64,000 bases of DNA, taken from contig NZ_CP047652.1 in NCBI RefSeq assembly GCF_009906835.1, positions 1,550,001-1,614,000 on the forward strand, read 5' to 3'. Below the pieces are notes generated by a model. It was not told the origin of the DNA. It ran no database searches and saw only the letters and a list, made by a program, of their open reading frames with translations. The position numbers and the translations under genes are program-made. This DNA is from Aristophania vespae. GTDB lineage: Bacteria; Pseudomonadota; Alphaproteobacteria; Acetobacterales; Acetobacteraceae. Positions 46,133-56,028 of this stretch are shown in pieces (the stretch's first letter is position 1; each line of letters begins with the position of its first letter).

Positions 46133-46555
46133 ATGGCTTATGCGACGCTCAATGATCTCATCCAGCGTTTTGGCCGTCATGAAATTGCGGCCACAACGAC
46201 CGATCTCGACTGCCCTCGGGGTACGGTAGATGAAGCCCGTGTAAAACAGGTTTTAGACGATGCTTCGGCTGTCATGGACAGTTATCTCCAGCGTCGATAC
46301 AAGCTGCCAGTCAGCCCGGTTACCCCTGTACTGGTTCGCGTTTGCTGTCAGCTTGCTCGTTTCGATTTGGCAATGGGTGGCGATAATGTCCCTTCTGAGC
46401 AAATCAAAAGCGGGCAACAAGCTGCAATGGCATGGTTATGCGACGTGGCAGCCGGAAAAGCGACGCTTGATGCGCAGGCTGTCAATGAAACGGGATCTAT
46501 CTGGTCGCGCGTTTCTACACGGCAGACTGAGGTTAATGCGGTGGCATTATGGTAG
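46133..46555 (+). CDS. Mu gp36-like protein (DUF1320)
   Basis: A 140-residue head-tail connector-type protein: YATLNDLIQRFGRHEI at the start, then VLDDASAVMDSYLQRRYKLPV and VCCQLARFDLA. It overlaps the gp37-like gene by seven bases. Confidence 0.88.
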   Translation: MAYATLNDLIQRFGRHEIAATTTDLDCPRGTVDEARVKQVLDDASAVMDSYLQRRYKLPVSPVTPVLVRVCCQLARFDLAMGGDNVPSEQIKSGQQAAMAWLCDVAAGKATLDAQAVNETGSIWSRVSTRQTEVNAVALW

Positions 46556-47133
46556 GGGATATTCCGCCCTCTTATCCTGATGCCATTTTGAAGGGTGACG
46601 TTCTGACTGACCTCTTTGAGGCAGTGCAAGCGCGGCTAAAGGTCATTTTGCCAGAAAGCGCGTTTGCTCACACGATTTTACCGCCAAGTCCAACAAAGCA
46701 AACCCTACAGGCCATTATGAAAAATGGAGCCTGCGTGGCTTTGGGCTTTGCTGGATGGCATCGCAATGAAAATGCCGGCGCCTTTTTTAGAGGAGATGCC
46801 ATTTTCCCTCTCTCTATTTTGCTCACTCATGTGACGTCCAGAGATCTGTATCTGGGAACAGGGCAGCTTAGAGGAATGGGAGTTACCGGTGTGATGGCTG
46901 CGATTGCCGGCGGAATGCATAGCTGGGAAGTACCCACTATTGGCACATGCCGCCTTCAGGGGCTGCATATGTCTCAATCAGGAGACTGGTTTGAGGAACG
47001 CAGTGCCCTGATTACGGCAGAGCTGATTTTTAACGATGTCAGTTTGGGCAATGCTGAAACATTAGCCCTGTTGGAGGATTTTATCACGCTTCAAAGCAAA
47101 GTCGCGACGGTGCTGGAGAAAAAAGATGAGTAA
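46549..47133 (+). CDS. Mu gp37-like protein (DUF1834)
   Basis: A 194-residue protein at the gp37 position. AVQARLKVILPESAF and SILLTHVTSRDLYLG fit DUF1834, and members probably belong to the tail terminator region. It overlaps its neighbours on both sides, as is usual in Mu tail operons. Confidence 0.85.
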   Translation: MVGDIPPSYPDAILKGDVLTDLFEAVQARLKVILPESAFAHTILPPSPTKQTLQAIMKNGACVALGFAGWHRNENAGAFFRGDAIFPLSILLTHVTSRDLYLGTGQLRGMGVTGVMAAIAGGMHSWEVPTIGTCRLQGLHMSQSGDWFEERSALITAELIFNDVSLGNAETLALLEDFITLQSKVATVLEKKDE

Positions 47134-47350
47134 CATTCTTGTTAAAGTTGCTGACGGGCGGCGTGCTGTTACCCCCCGCGGAGATGATGTACCGGCCGGA
47201 TTATTCAGGGTCAATAAAAACGACCCTTATTGGGCTCGTGCCCTACGGGCCGGTGACCTGATTGTGGCTGCTGAAAAGACAGCCACTAAAATTACAGCTC
47301 AGGCTGTTCAATGCGTTCCCTCAAGAAAGGAAGAAAAATCAGATGCCTGA
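47126..47350 (+). CDS. Mu gp38-like protein (DUF2635)
   Basis: A 74-residue protein with VKVADGRRAVTPRGDDVPAG and DPYWARALRAGDLIVA, characteristic of DUF2635, placed directly before the sheath gene as in Mu. Function unknown. It overlaps the sheath start. Confidence 0.88.
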   Translation: MSNILVKVADGRRAVTPRGDDVPAGLFRVNKNDPYWARALRAGDLIVAAEKTATKITAQAVQCVPSRKEEKSDA

Positions 47351-48821
47351 TTTTCAGGAAATACCCGGTGAATGGCCGGTTCCAGGCAGTTATACAGAGG
47401 TTAGCTACGTGCCAGCACCTGGCACATTAGCCGGCATGCCTGTGCGGCCTGTCATTATTGGGCAAACCAGTAAAAAAGAAGCCGCCGGTATATTGCACCA
47501 TTATATTACGGCTGGCCAGGCAGAACAGATTTACGGCAAAGGCAGTATTCTGGCCCAGGCCGTACGCACATTTATTGACGAAAAGCCTACTCTCGGTGTT
47601 GATGTCATTGGCGCAGCTCTGGCTGATGATGCCGTAGCTGCCAGTGCTACAATCTCTTTTGAAGGTACAGCCTCCGCAGCTACAACAGCTGCTCTTATTG
47701 CCGCTGGCGTGAGATTAAACTGGACTGTCAATGTCGGAGCCAGTGCTGCTGATATTGCAACCGGACTGATTAATGCAGCCCAAACCAGCAAAGCATTTGC
47801 TTTAACGGGCCTTAAGCTCGCTCTTGGTTCTGACAAAAAATCTGTCACAGTGACTGCTGGTGAAGCAGGTGCTTTGGGTAATGATTTTGATATTCGTTAT
47901 TCCAGTGCCTTTAATGACCAAATTGCCGGTGTGACCGTAAAAGTCACAGCCATGCAAGGTGGCACAGGAGTGGCTGATATTTCTGACGCCCTGCTTGCTT
48001 TGGGTGAAAGCTGGTATACTGATCTTATTTTATGCCAGACAGATAGTGCTGCCATTACAGCCGCTGTAGCAGAGGCAAACCGCCGCAAAGATGCGATGGT
48101 GGCCAAAGATATGCGTGTTGTGGTTGGGTTGCGTGCCACTCAGGGCCAGGCTCTTGCCCTGCAACAAAATTTCTCAACCTCCGAAGAGCTGGTTTTACTG
48201 CCTCTCTCTAACCCTCGTTGCAGCCCATGGCAGATTGGTGCAGCTTTGGGAGCACAGCTTGCACAGTCACTTAATAATGACCCTGCACGCCAGCTACGCA
48301 CCCTGCCGCTCAATACACTCGCAGGTCTTGGTCCAGAAACATCTGACCAGTTTTCAGACACGCAACGCTCTGTGCTGCTTGGTAATGGATGTTCAACCGT
48401 TACAATTGCACAAGATGGCACAGTCACTTTAGAGCGCGTTATTACAGCTCGTGTGTCTGACCCGCAAACACATCAATCTGTCGGTGTGTGGGATGTTATG
48501 ATTCCTGCCATTGCAGCGCGTGTGCGTTATGAGTGGAATAGTTACGTTAACAAAACATATGCGCGGTCTAAACTGGCTGATGATCATAGTCCTCTATCTA
48601 GTGCTGATGGCGTTGTCACAACACGCACCTTAAAGGCAAGCTGGATAGCGCAATGTCTTTTATATCAGAACCGTGGCTGGATTGATGATGTTGCCACGAC
48701 AGGACCGCAATCAGTTTTTGAGCGTAACACTTCTGACCGGTCTCGTGTTGATTCATCATTACCAATTCTGCCGATGGGATCATTAACGGTTCTGGCAAAC
48801 TCTTTGCAATTACAGGTGTAA
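47343..48821 (+). CDS. Tail sheath protein (Mu gpL, gp39)
   Basis: A 492-residue contractile sheath subunit. The start MPDFQEIPGEWPVPGSYTEV follows an AAGGAAG site. Sheath hallmarks include VRPVIIGQTSKKEAAG, LRATQGQALALQQNFST and the C-terminal DRSRVDSSLPILPMGSLTVL. Full length for Mu-like sheaths. Confidence 0.92.
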   Translation: MPDFQEIPGEWPVPGSYTEVSYVPAPGTLAGMPVRPVIIGQTSKKEAAGILHHYITAGQAEQIYGKGSILAQAVRTFIDEKPTLGVDVIGAALADDAVAASATISFEGTASAATTAALIAAGVRLNWTVNVGASAADIATGLINAAQTSKAFALTGLKLALGSDKKSVTVTAGEAGALGNDFDIRYSSAFNDQIAGVTVKVTAMQGGTGVADISDALLALGESWYTDLILCQTDSAAITAAVAEANRRKDAMVAKDMRVVVGLRATQGQALALQQNFSTSEELVLLPLSNPRCSPWQIGAALGAQLAQSLNNDPARQLRTLPLNTLAGLGPETSDQFSDTQRSVLLGNGCSTVTIAQDGTVTLERVITARVSDPQTHQSVGVWDVMIPAIAARVRYEWNSYVNKTYARSKLADDHSPLSSADGVVTTRTLKASWIAQCLLYQNRGWIDDVATTGPQSVFERNTSDRSRVDSSLPILPMGSLTVLANSLQLQV

Positions 48822-48824
48822 GAC

Positions 48825-49184
48825 ATGGCACAGACTTTAGGTATTATCCGATTTTTCTGGCGCGGCAAGCAATATGACACTGATAAAAGCAGCTCCATAA
48901 AGCTAAGTGGCATTAAAAATAACGACGTTCATGCCAATTTCCGCACATTGCGCTCCTCTGAATATCAGGGGGGTCAGGTCAAGGTGAATGTCAACGCCAC
49001 AACTGAAATGTCTCTCAATGATTTTGACCCCTCTTTGGGTGAAAATGAGCTTCAGCTTCAGACTGATTTAGGCACAACAATTGTTGTGTCTGATGCCTGG
49101 GTGCGTGAACAGCCAGAATGGGCTGGTGGCGGCAAGCCCGCTTCGGTTGTTTTCAGCTTTAACACTTATCAGGAGGTTGAATAA
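48825..49184 (+). CDS. Tail tube protein (Mu gpM, gp40)
   Basis: A 119-residue tube protein following the sheath gene. GIIRFFWRGKQYDTDKSS at the start and EYQGGQVKVNVNATTEMS with the closing SFNTYQEVE match Mu tube proteins. No gap to the chaperone gene. Confidence 0.88.
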   Translation: MAQTLGIIRFFWRGKQYDTDKSSSIKLSGIKNNDVHANFRTLRSSEYQGGQVKVNVNATTEMSLNDFDPSLGENELQLQTDLGTTIVVSDAWVREQPEWAGGGKPASVVFSFNTYQEVE

Positions 49185-49517
49185 ATGAGCGAGACAGACT
49201 TACCAAAAGGCGCAGAACTGCAAGAAGATGGCAGTGTACAGTACACCTTATCGCGGCCCATTTCGATGGCTGTCAAAGGTGGCACAACCCGTGAGCTCTC
49301 AGAGCTCACTTTTAGTGAGCTGGTTGCGGGCGATCTGATTGATAGCAGCACAAGTGGCTCAGGGGCAAAAATTTCGCTTGATATGCTCAAACGCTCCACA
49401 GGGCTGAATGATCTGGTTGGCGAAAAATTACTGCGCTCTCTTCCTGCCCGCGATTATATGCGCTGCCAAAAAATTATTGCCTATTTTTTGGAAGATGGGG
49501 AGACGACTGGCACGTAA
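49185..49517 (+). CDS. Tail assembly chaperone (Mu gp41 family), zero-frame product
   Basis: A 110-residue tail assembly chaperone (YTLSRPISMAVKGGTTRELSE; LLRSLPARDYMRCQKIIAY). Near its 3' end lies the heptamer T TTT TTG (49484-49490), in the correct phase for -1 frameshifting. Shifting gives an extended product described as the next feature. The short and long forms are both used in tail assembly in many phages. Confidence 0.88.
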   Translation: MSETDLPKGAELQEDGSVQYTLSRPISMAVKGGTTRELSELTFSELVAGDLIDSSTSGSGAKISLDMLKRSTGLNDLVGEKLLRSLPARDYMRCQKIIAYFLEDGETTGT

Positions 49518-49645
49518 AATTGGCAGCTATTGCCAATACGTTACGATTTGGTCGCAGCGATCTTCGGGCACTGACGCGAATGGAACTAAATTTCTGGGCT
49601 ACGGCCCAGAATGACTATGTGACTCAACTGGAAGCACAGGATTAA
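49185..49645 (+). CDS. Tail chaperone, -1 frameshift long form
   Basis: Ribosomes slipping back one base at the T TTT TTG heptamer at 49484-49490 would continue in the overlapping frame: GRWGDDWHVKLAAIANTLR, then LRALTRMELNFWATAQNDY, ending at TAA 49643-49645. The extension is about 52 codons, has normal protein composition, and stops 2 bp before the tape measure ATG. There is no independent start codon with a ribosome site for it. This matches the conserved G/GT-type arrangement of long-tailed phages; Mu itself is reported to use a -2 shift. Confidence 0.75.
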
Positions 49646-49647
49646 GA

Positions 49648-52461
49648 ATGGCGTACGAACCTACTGCACAGTCCGCACCGCAGGCGCTCGGCCAAATGTC
49701 GGGTATTAAAACGACCAATAGTTTACTTTCTGATATTAAAACAAAAATAGGCGACCTTGGCGACAAATTAGAAACGATCTGTACTTCTTTTACGGCCCTC
49801 AATAAAAAGATCGACGACGCAGCAAAAAATAGCGATACAGCCATTGAAACGATGAATCGCGCTGTTAGCGCCATGAATGCCATCACTAATCACTGGTCGT
49901 CTTCTAAATCAGTCACTGATGATGCAGGTCATAAAACAAACTACGTGCCAGGCGGCCCTCATCATACAGGTCATCATGTAAGCGATGCCATAAGCCACAA
50001 AACAGACCATGGCGGCAAAAAATCACATGAGCATGAAAAAGAAGAGTCAAAATCTAATGATAGCGACATTGGGTTATCACTCAAATCTTTCGAAGATAAC
50101 GGAAAATTAGAAGATGTTATTCGCCGTATCGGGGAGTGTAAAGGCCTCTATGACGCGGCACTGGAGGAGTTTGTTCAGTCTCAGAGAGACTTTATCGCCA
50201 AGCTAGCCCATGCCACAGGTCAGGTCAGTTTGGATTTGGCCAAAGTAGAAAATTATCTTTATCACGAAGGATATAGCGGCAAAGAAGGTAACAAGATCCT
50301 TACAATAGATGCCCAGGTCGCCGGAGCCTATAGAACTGGCATCGAAGACGTCGCCCATACCGGGGTCAATCTTCAGAAAAACCTGGGAATTAGTACTGAT
50401 GAACTGGCAGGCGCCCTCGCCGCGGCTGCATCCATTGAAAGAAAGGATATTGTAGGCCTATTGCCAAAAATATCATTTGACCATGTAAATAGTTACTTAG
50501 CCAAATCTGCAGAAAATGCCAAAAAGGCAGGTCTTAAGGGAAGAGATGGTGTAAATGATATGGTATCGCTCTTAGCCTTTGCCCGTAAAGACACGAAAAC
50601 AGACAAAGAAGCATTTGAAAACGTCGACAAGCTTTATACTGCTCTAAACTCTTCGACGACAGACAAAAATTTCAGAAAAAACTTCGGCGGAAAAGGCATC
50701 GCAGAGCTGATAGCTAATGCACATAAGGCTGGCATAAGCCCCATAACGGCTCTGATAAACCGTATCAAAGAATTAGGCAAGATCAAGGGCAGTAACGATA
50801 AGGCAATACACGCTCTTTTCAAAGGCACAGGTAGTGAAGATCTCATTAAAGACCTAGTCGCTCACCAAGAGCAATATACAAAAATTAAGGGAAATGTATC
50901 TAAGGTCAATCCGGACAATTTGCAACGCGATTTGCACCAAGAAATGAATGGTAAGCTGGCAAGCATCAATAGATTTGAAGAAGCCTTGTCCCAACTTGGG
51001 CAACATATCGCTAACGGTCTTACATTTGCTATAGACGCAGCTACGGCATGCATAAATTGGCTTAATTCTATATTTTCATTTCTTGAACGGAACTGCAAAT
51101 TTGCAGCAGACCTATTGGCAAGTGCACTCGCTTTATTACCGACTGCAATTGTCTCAATAATAAAGGGTATAGGAAAACTTTTTGGCTTAATAGGGAAAAG
51201 TATTAAAGGATTTTTTGGCAGAGCCGCAAGCGCTATAGCAAGAACTGCCAGCTCAGCTTGGAAAAACATAAAATCTGCTTTCGGATCAATAGGAAAATCC
51301 GGAAAAAATATTACAGAATTTTTTAGCAGAGCCGCAAAAGCTATAACAAGAACTGTCAGCTCAGCTTGGAAAAATATAAAATCTGCTTTCGGATCAATAA
51401 GAAAATCCGGGAAAAATATTACAGAATTTTTTAGTAGAGCCGCAAGCGCTACAGCAAGAACTGCCAGCTCAATATGGAGAGGCATAACATCTGTTTTTGG
51501 CTCGATAATGAGAGTTGCGGGAAAAATTGGAAGATTTTTTGGCCCGGCAGTGAGAGGTATAGTATCAGCCTGTGGCACAATTGGCAGAGTTGTGAGGGGT
51601 TCAGTAGTAGTTTTTGAGTTCCTGGGCGAGGTTATAGAGGCAATCGTAACAGGAATTGCAGCAGTGCTCGGAGCGCCTGCTGAGGGAGCGGCTGCATTGG
51701 TCGCGGCTATAATCGCAGTGGGATACGGCTTATATATGCTGATCTTCCACTTCGATAAGGTCAAAAAGTTTTTTGTAGATCTTGGTAACGATATTTCCAA
51801 ATTCGTTTCATATCTATCCAATCTTTTCCCCCGGATGTGGAATAGCATGAAACACTGGTGGCAGTCTGACAAGAAGTCCGACAAATCAGCTGCCGATGCA
51901 GCGGCGTCTGCTGCTGCTGACATCTCAGCTCCAGCTTCAAAAGCTGCGGCGGCAACCGATGAAAACAGTGCCAAAGATTTTGCAGAAAAACAGATGAGGT
52001 CAACGGTTGAGCTTGGCCAGAAGCTCCAGTTCAATAAGGGGCTTCATGGCACAAACGCACCCGCCAATGACAGCAAGGCCGATGCTATAAGCAAAGATCC
52101 AGCGGGCGCGGCTAACGTCATGAGCTTTAATAGCTACCTTCCAGGTGGGATCAATACTGATGCTCTTGGCAGAAATCCAGCAAATGTGGCCAAATTTGCC
52201 AATGTGGGTACAAAGCTTCCAGCTGGGTTTAATGCTGGCGCTCTTGGCCAAAACCCTATGGGTATAGATCCGGCTTCACTCACGAATGGGGCGCCGTCTC
52301 CGCTATCTTTACGCACTGTCAAAACACAAAAACAGGAAACAGTCGTTCGTCTCAAAATCGAAGCTCCCAAGGATATGCGCGTTTCATCAAAACATACCCA
52401 ACAACCCGGGAATAATGTTTCTGTGCTTGTTGATCATGGCCAAATGATGATGAGGGCATAA
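49648..52461 (+). CDS. Tail tape measure protein (Mu gp42)
   Basis: A 937-residue protein that sets tail length. The N-terminus is coiled (ALNKKIDDAAKNSDTAIETM) and followed by a His/Lys-rich linker. Residues about 465-510 and 640-690 are hydrophobic. Residues about 525-635 hold three tandem copies of a 36-residue unit (ARTASSAWKNIKSAFGSI, KNITEFFSRAA), about 108 bp each. The C-terminal region has repeated NP-containing segments (ALGRNPANVAKFANVG; ALGQNPMGIDPASL). Correct position after the chaperone. Confidence 0.88.
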   Translation: MAYEPTAQSAPQALGQMSGIKTTNSLLSDIKTKIGDLGDKLETICTSFTALNKKIDDAAKNSDTAIETMNRAVSAMNAITNHWSSSKSVTDDAGHKTNYVPGGPHHTGHHVSDAISHKTDHGGKKSHEHEKEESKSNDSDIGLSLKSFEDNGKLEDVIRRIGECKGLYDAALEEFVQSQRDFIAKLAHATGQVSLDLAKVENYLYHEGYSGKEGNKILTIDAQVAGAYRTGIEDVAHTGVNLQKNLGISTDELAGALAAAASIERKDIVGLLPKISFDHVNSYLAKSAENAKKAGLKGRDGVNDMVSLLAFARKDTKTDKEAFENVDKLYTALNSSTTDKNFRKNFGGKGIAELIANAHKAGISPITALINRIKELGKIKGSNDKAIHALFKGTGSEDLIKDLVAHQEQYTKIKGNVSKVNPDNLQRDLHQEMNGKLASINRFEEALSQLGQHIANGLTFAIDAATACINWLNSIFSFLERNCKFAADLLASALALLPTAIVSIIKGIGKLFGLIGKSIKGFFGRAASAIARTASSAWKNIKSAFGSIGKSGKNITEFFSRAAKAITRTVSSAWKNIKSAFGSIRKSGKNITEFFSRAASATARTASSIWRGITSVFGSIMRVAGKIGRFFGPAVRGIVSACGTIGRVVRGSVVVFEFLGEVIEAIVTGIAAVLGAPAEGAAALVAAIIAVGYGLYMLIFHFDKVKKFFVDLGNDISKFVSYLSNLFPRMWNSMKHWWQSDKKSDKSAADAAASAAADISAPASKAAAATDENSAKDFAEKQMRSTVELGQKLQFNKGLHGTNAPANDSKADAISKDPAGAANVMSFNSYLPGGINTDALGRNPANVAKFANVGTKLPAGFNAGALGQNPMGIDPASLTNGAPSPLSLRTVKTQKQETVVRLKIEAPKDMRVSSKHTQQPGNNVSVLVDHGQMMMRA

Positions 52462-52463
52462 TC

Positions 52464-54060
52464 ATGTTAGATTCTTTTGGTTTGGGCGGGCTGGCCGGCT
52501 CCGAGATTGCACAACTTGGTAGCGGCCTGGCGGGGGCCTGTTTTCACGCTTAACGCAACAAAGCTATTTGGCGGGTGTTTCCTTCTCCATCATAGATTCA
52601 AGCGAAGGGGCCGGACGCCGCATCAAGCGTATTTTATTTCCTGACCTGCCCCTGAAAAGCAGCTCTTTCAGGATTTTGGAGCGATAGACACGACCATTAC
52701 AATCACTGGTGTGATTGTTGGTGATGATTATGTCATTCGCTCCAAAAGAATGCGCAAAGCCCTGATGAAACCAGGGAAGAAAACACTCATCCATCCCTGG
52801 TGGGGCCAGCTCAAGGTCAGGCCCGTCAGCTTGGCCTCATTTAAGTTCCATCAGGGACAAATTCGCTGTACGTCTTTTGAAGTTCAGGTTGTGCGCGACC
52901 CTGACCCTCCGCGTAAAAAGGGCCTGCTCGGGCGCATTAATGACACCGTCAATAATGTTTTAGAAAAAGCCGATGAATTGATGGATGAGGCTGAAAGCGC
53001 CATTTCGCTGGTGCTATCAGCTGCGTCATTGCCGCTATCACTGGTCTCGGGTGTGAACTCACTTATTTCACAATGTGAGGGTATTTGGGATAGTCTGACA
53101 GCGTCTGCACCTGAACCTATCAAAAGCGCCATTGCTCCAGCATTGGCCGCAGCCTCTAATGGTGTGGTCGCCCCACGACAAAATAATAATGGCTCTTACG
53201 CCCAAAATGTCGTTTCTGTTCTGGCTACCCTGCCTGCTTCACTCACAGAGGCCATTACCCAGCCTAATCAGTCAGTCATTGCCCTCCCTTCACAGTCAGG
53301 CACGTTTTTGCAATCAGGAACGGCCCTGCCCTCGCAATCAGGTAATGGCTCACAGTCAGGCAATACCCAACCTTCACAACCGGGTAATGGATCACAATCG
53401 GGCAATACCCAGCCTTCACAGCCGGGTAATGGCGCGCAGTCAGGGGCTTCCTTCCCGTCAAACACAGCCTTATTTTATCAAATAGGCGCTGATGGGCAGA
53501 TAGAAACAGAAAGCGTAACAGGGCAAACCATTGCCGCACTTCTTATTGCCGGTGCACGTGAAACAGGCCGCGTTACCGAGGCCATTGCGGAGAGCAATCC
53601 ATTATCGAGTGACATATTGGCACTTGGTGTGGCAGCCCAGGCCTTTGTGGTCAGTCAGCTCGCCGCAGCATGGGCTGCTATGGAATTTACCAATAATCAG
53701 GAAGCTGAAGAACAGCTTCTGGTTATAAAGGAAATGTGTGATTCCCTTCTGACAGCTTTAGAAACAGCCATAACGGCCAAGGCTCCCATATCACTCGGGA
53801 GGGTATTTTCTGCCGTGCAGAGCCTTAAAACCGGCCTTACTGTCGATGGCAATGCCCGCATAGGCTCATTACCGCAAATCAAAACCGTCCCCGTAGCGGC
53901 GCGCTCTTCATTATGGTCGCTCTGTTACGCTGTGGGAGGAGATGACACAAGCCAGGTTGAATCCATTTTTAACGATGCTGTGCTGCGTAATGGCCTGTCT
54001 CACCCTGGCCTCACACCTTCTGGAACATTAGAGCTTCTGGAGATGAATAATGACAGCTAA
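52464..54060 (+). pseudogene. Mu gpN-like (gp43) DNA circularisation/tail protein, two frameshifts in this sequence
   Basis: Baseplate/tail protein also bound to injected DNA in Mu. Starting at ATG 52464, one G added to the G5 at 52532-52536 and one C added to the C4 at 52649-52652 give a single frame of about 532 residues with the DNA_circ_N features LAGVSFSIIDSSEGAGRRI, FPDLPPEKQLFQDFGAIDT and GVIVGDDYVIRSKRM. A Ser/Gln/Pro/Gly repeat (PSQSGNGSQSGNT type) interrupts the middle. Both gaps are at homopolymers, so sequencing deletions are likely. Confidence 0.87.
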
Positions 54061-55371
54061 AAAATCCCACGTCACACCCGACCCCAAAGCTAAATTATTT
54101 ATTGAAGGTCATCTTTTTGAGCACTGGACCAGCCTGGAAGTCGGGCTTGACCTGTCCAATCTCGCAGGCATATTCCGTGCAGAACTGGCTATGTCATTTC
54201 CGATAAAAGCACAGGAAAAGCCAGTGCTGGGCGCCGCTATCGAAATTCAGATCATGAACAAGCCCGTATTACGCGGCTGGATTGAGGCCATTAATAGTAG
54301 CGGCGATGCAAACTCTCTCCAGCTCACCATTTCGGGGCGGGACAAAGCGGGTGATATTGTTGACTGCACGGCCCAGCCTGAAGGCCCGGCCGCCTTGATC
54401 GTGTAAAACTCGAAACAGTTGTGGGGTCACTCGCCAACCCTTATGGGCTGAGTGTCAGGCAAGTTGTTGATACGGGCGCGCCCTTTGAAGTTGTTGCCTT
54501 TGAGGCTGGGTCCAGCGTACTCGATGCCATTGAAAAACAAAGCCGGCAAAGAGGCGTGCTGGTCACGTCAGATGGTTTAGGTGGCATTTTGCTCACAAAA
54601 CCAGGCGATACACGCGCTGATGAAGATTTAATCTTTCCCGGCGGAAATGTGCAGCGTTTTGAAGAACGCCTCAATCAGTCATTTTCTGACCATATTGTCA
54701 AAGCACAGGGTAAAGCTGCTCACAGAAGCGGAAAAAGCGCTTTTAGCACCCAGAAATCGGCCGGCACTGTGGCTTTGACAAAAGGACACGCAGACCACGA
54801 ACAGGCGGCTGTCTGTTCGTTTGGATATTGTTACGATTCACGCGTGGGGCGCTACAGACCAAAAGTTTATGTTGCGGGTTCGCATAATAATAAAGAACAG
54901 CCCCCCTCACAAACAGGCACCGACCTTGCAAGCATTTTGGAACAATCACGCTCACAACCCAGAGCCGGCTGGAACAACCCACCAGCCCTGACAAAGACAG
55001 ACACCCCACCGCGCAGCCAAAACCAGCCTTATGGCCTGAATGACCAGGCCGCATGGCGAATGAGAACAACACGCGCAAAAAGTTCGGCACGCGTCTATAC
55101 CGTGCCCCGCCTTTTGACAGAAAAGAAAACATTATGGCGCCCAAATCAACTTGTTCGGGTCAAAGATAGCGTCAATCAAATTGATGGTGACATGCTCATT
55201 GGTGCCGTAACCTGGAGCATATCAGGGCAAAGCTGCGAGACCAAAATTTCTGTTGTTCCACCAGACGCCTATGACCTCTCCGGTATTGCCGACCACACGC
55301 CACAACACGGGCAGGTCACACGCCGGCACGGCAAAGCATGGCACCGCCATAAATCAGTGGCACAAAAATGA
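54050..55371 (+). pseudogene. Mu gp44-like (gpP) baseplate hub protein, frameshifted in this sequence
   Basis: Late-control-D-type hub protein. The first frame (KAKLFIEGHLFEHWTSLEVGL; ISGRDKAGDIVDCTA) stops at 54406. The sequence continues one frame away as DRVKLETVVGSLANPYGL and VVAFEAGSSVLDAIEKQSRQ to 55371. One base is missing near 54392-54396 (CC for CCC would restore ALDRVKLE). The full product is about 440 residues, and the 3' end is part of a downstream repeat array. It overlaps the gpN gene by 11 bp. Confidence 0.87.
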
Positions 55372-55544
55372 AACAATTCTCCACTATTTACCGCTCCATC
55401 AGACCACAAGCCACCGTCACAGCCATTGTCTTTTCCTATGGCTCTGACCTCTCCGCTGTTACTGACCACACACCACAACACAAGCAGGTCACAGGCCGGC
55501 ACGGCAAAGCATGGCACCGCCATAAATCAGTGGCACAAAAATGA
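55368..55544 (+). CDS. Chimeric mini-gene A (gp45 head, gp44 tail)
   Basis: A 58-residue frame: MKQFSTIYRSIRPQATVTAI resembles the gp45 start, then DLSAVTDHTPQHKQVTGRH and AWHRHKSVAQK copy the gp44 end. Both its start and its stop lie in ATGA overlaps. Protein production and function are unknown. Confidence 0.45.
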   Translation: MKQFSTIYRSIRPQATVTAIVFSYGSDLSAVTDHTPQHKQVTGRHGKAWHRHKSVAQK

Positions 55545-55717
55545 AACAGCTCTCCACTATTTACCACTCCATCAGGCCACAGGCCGCCGTTGGGGGCATT
55601 GTCTTTTCCTATGGCTCTGACCTCTCTGCTGTTGCTAACCACACACCACAACACAAGCAGGTCACAGGCCGGCACGGCAAAGCATGGCACCGCCATAAAT
55701 CAGTGGCACAAAAATGA
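55541..55717 (+). CDS. Chimeric mini-gene B (gp45 head, gp44 tail)
   Basis: Second 58-residue copy (MKQLSTIYHSIRPQAAVGGI…DLSAVANHTPQHKQVTGRHG), same frame and the same ATGA overlaps on both sides. About ten residue differences from copy A. Confidence 0.45.
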   Translation: MKQLSTIYHSIRPQAAVGGIVFSYGSDLSAVANHTPQHKQVTGRHGKAWHRHKSVAQK

Positions 55718-55980
55718 AACAGCTCTTTGCTACTTACCGCTCCATCAAGCCACATGCCGCCGTCAGAACCACTGTCTTTTCCTATGGCTGTGATCTCTCT
55801 GCTGTTGCTGACCACACGCCACAACACGGGCAGGTCACAAACCCGCAAGGCAGGGTATGGCAAAGCATGACGCGACACAGCATGGCGCGACCCGGCATAA
55901 TCGGCACAGAAAAGCATGGCCCGGTCAGCCTAGAACAAAGCAAAACGCAGAACAACACAGCACAGCGCTGCGCAACATAG
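55714..55980 (+). CDS. Chimeric mini-gene C (gp45 head, altered tail)
   Basis: An 88-residue copy: MKQLFATYRSIKPHAAVRTT head, DLSAVADHTPQHGQVTNPQG middle, then a tail shifted into new sequence rich in Met, His and Gln. It ends in TAG 49 bp before gp45, so the ATGA coupling to gp45 has been lost in this last unit. Confidence 0.4.
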   Translation: MKQLFATYRSIKPHAAVRTTVFSYGCDLSAVADHTPQHGQVTNPQGRVWQSMTRHSMARPGIIGTEKHGPVSLEQSKTQNNTAQRCAT

Positions 55981-56028
55981 CACAGCAAGTCATAGTGCAG
56001 CGCGGTGCCCTAAATCGGTGATACAAAA

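Noticed and set aside
49408-49614. Overlapping +1 frame at the end of the tail chaperone gene as a separate gene
   Set aside because: Its product lacks phage-like composition; the -1 frame gives the coherent extension ending at the tape measure start.
50862-52034. Leftward 390-codon open frame inside the tape measure gene
   Set aside because: Antisense shadow created by the Ala/Lys-rich repeats of the tape measure protein; no ribosome site or homology.
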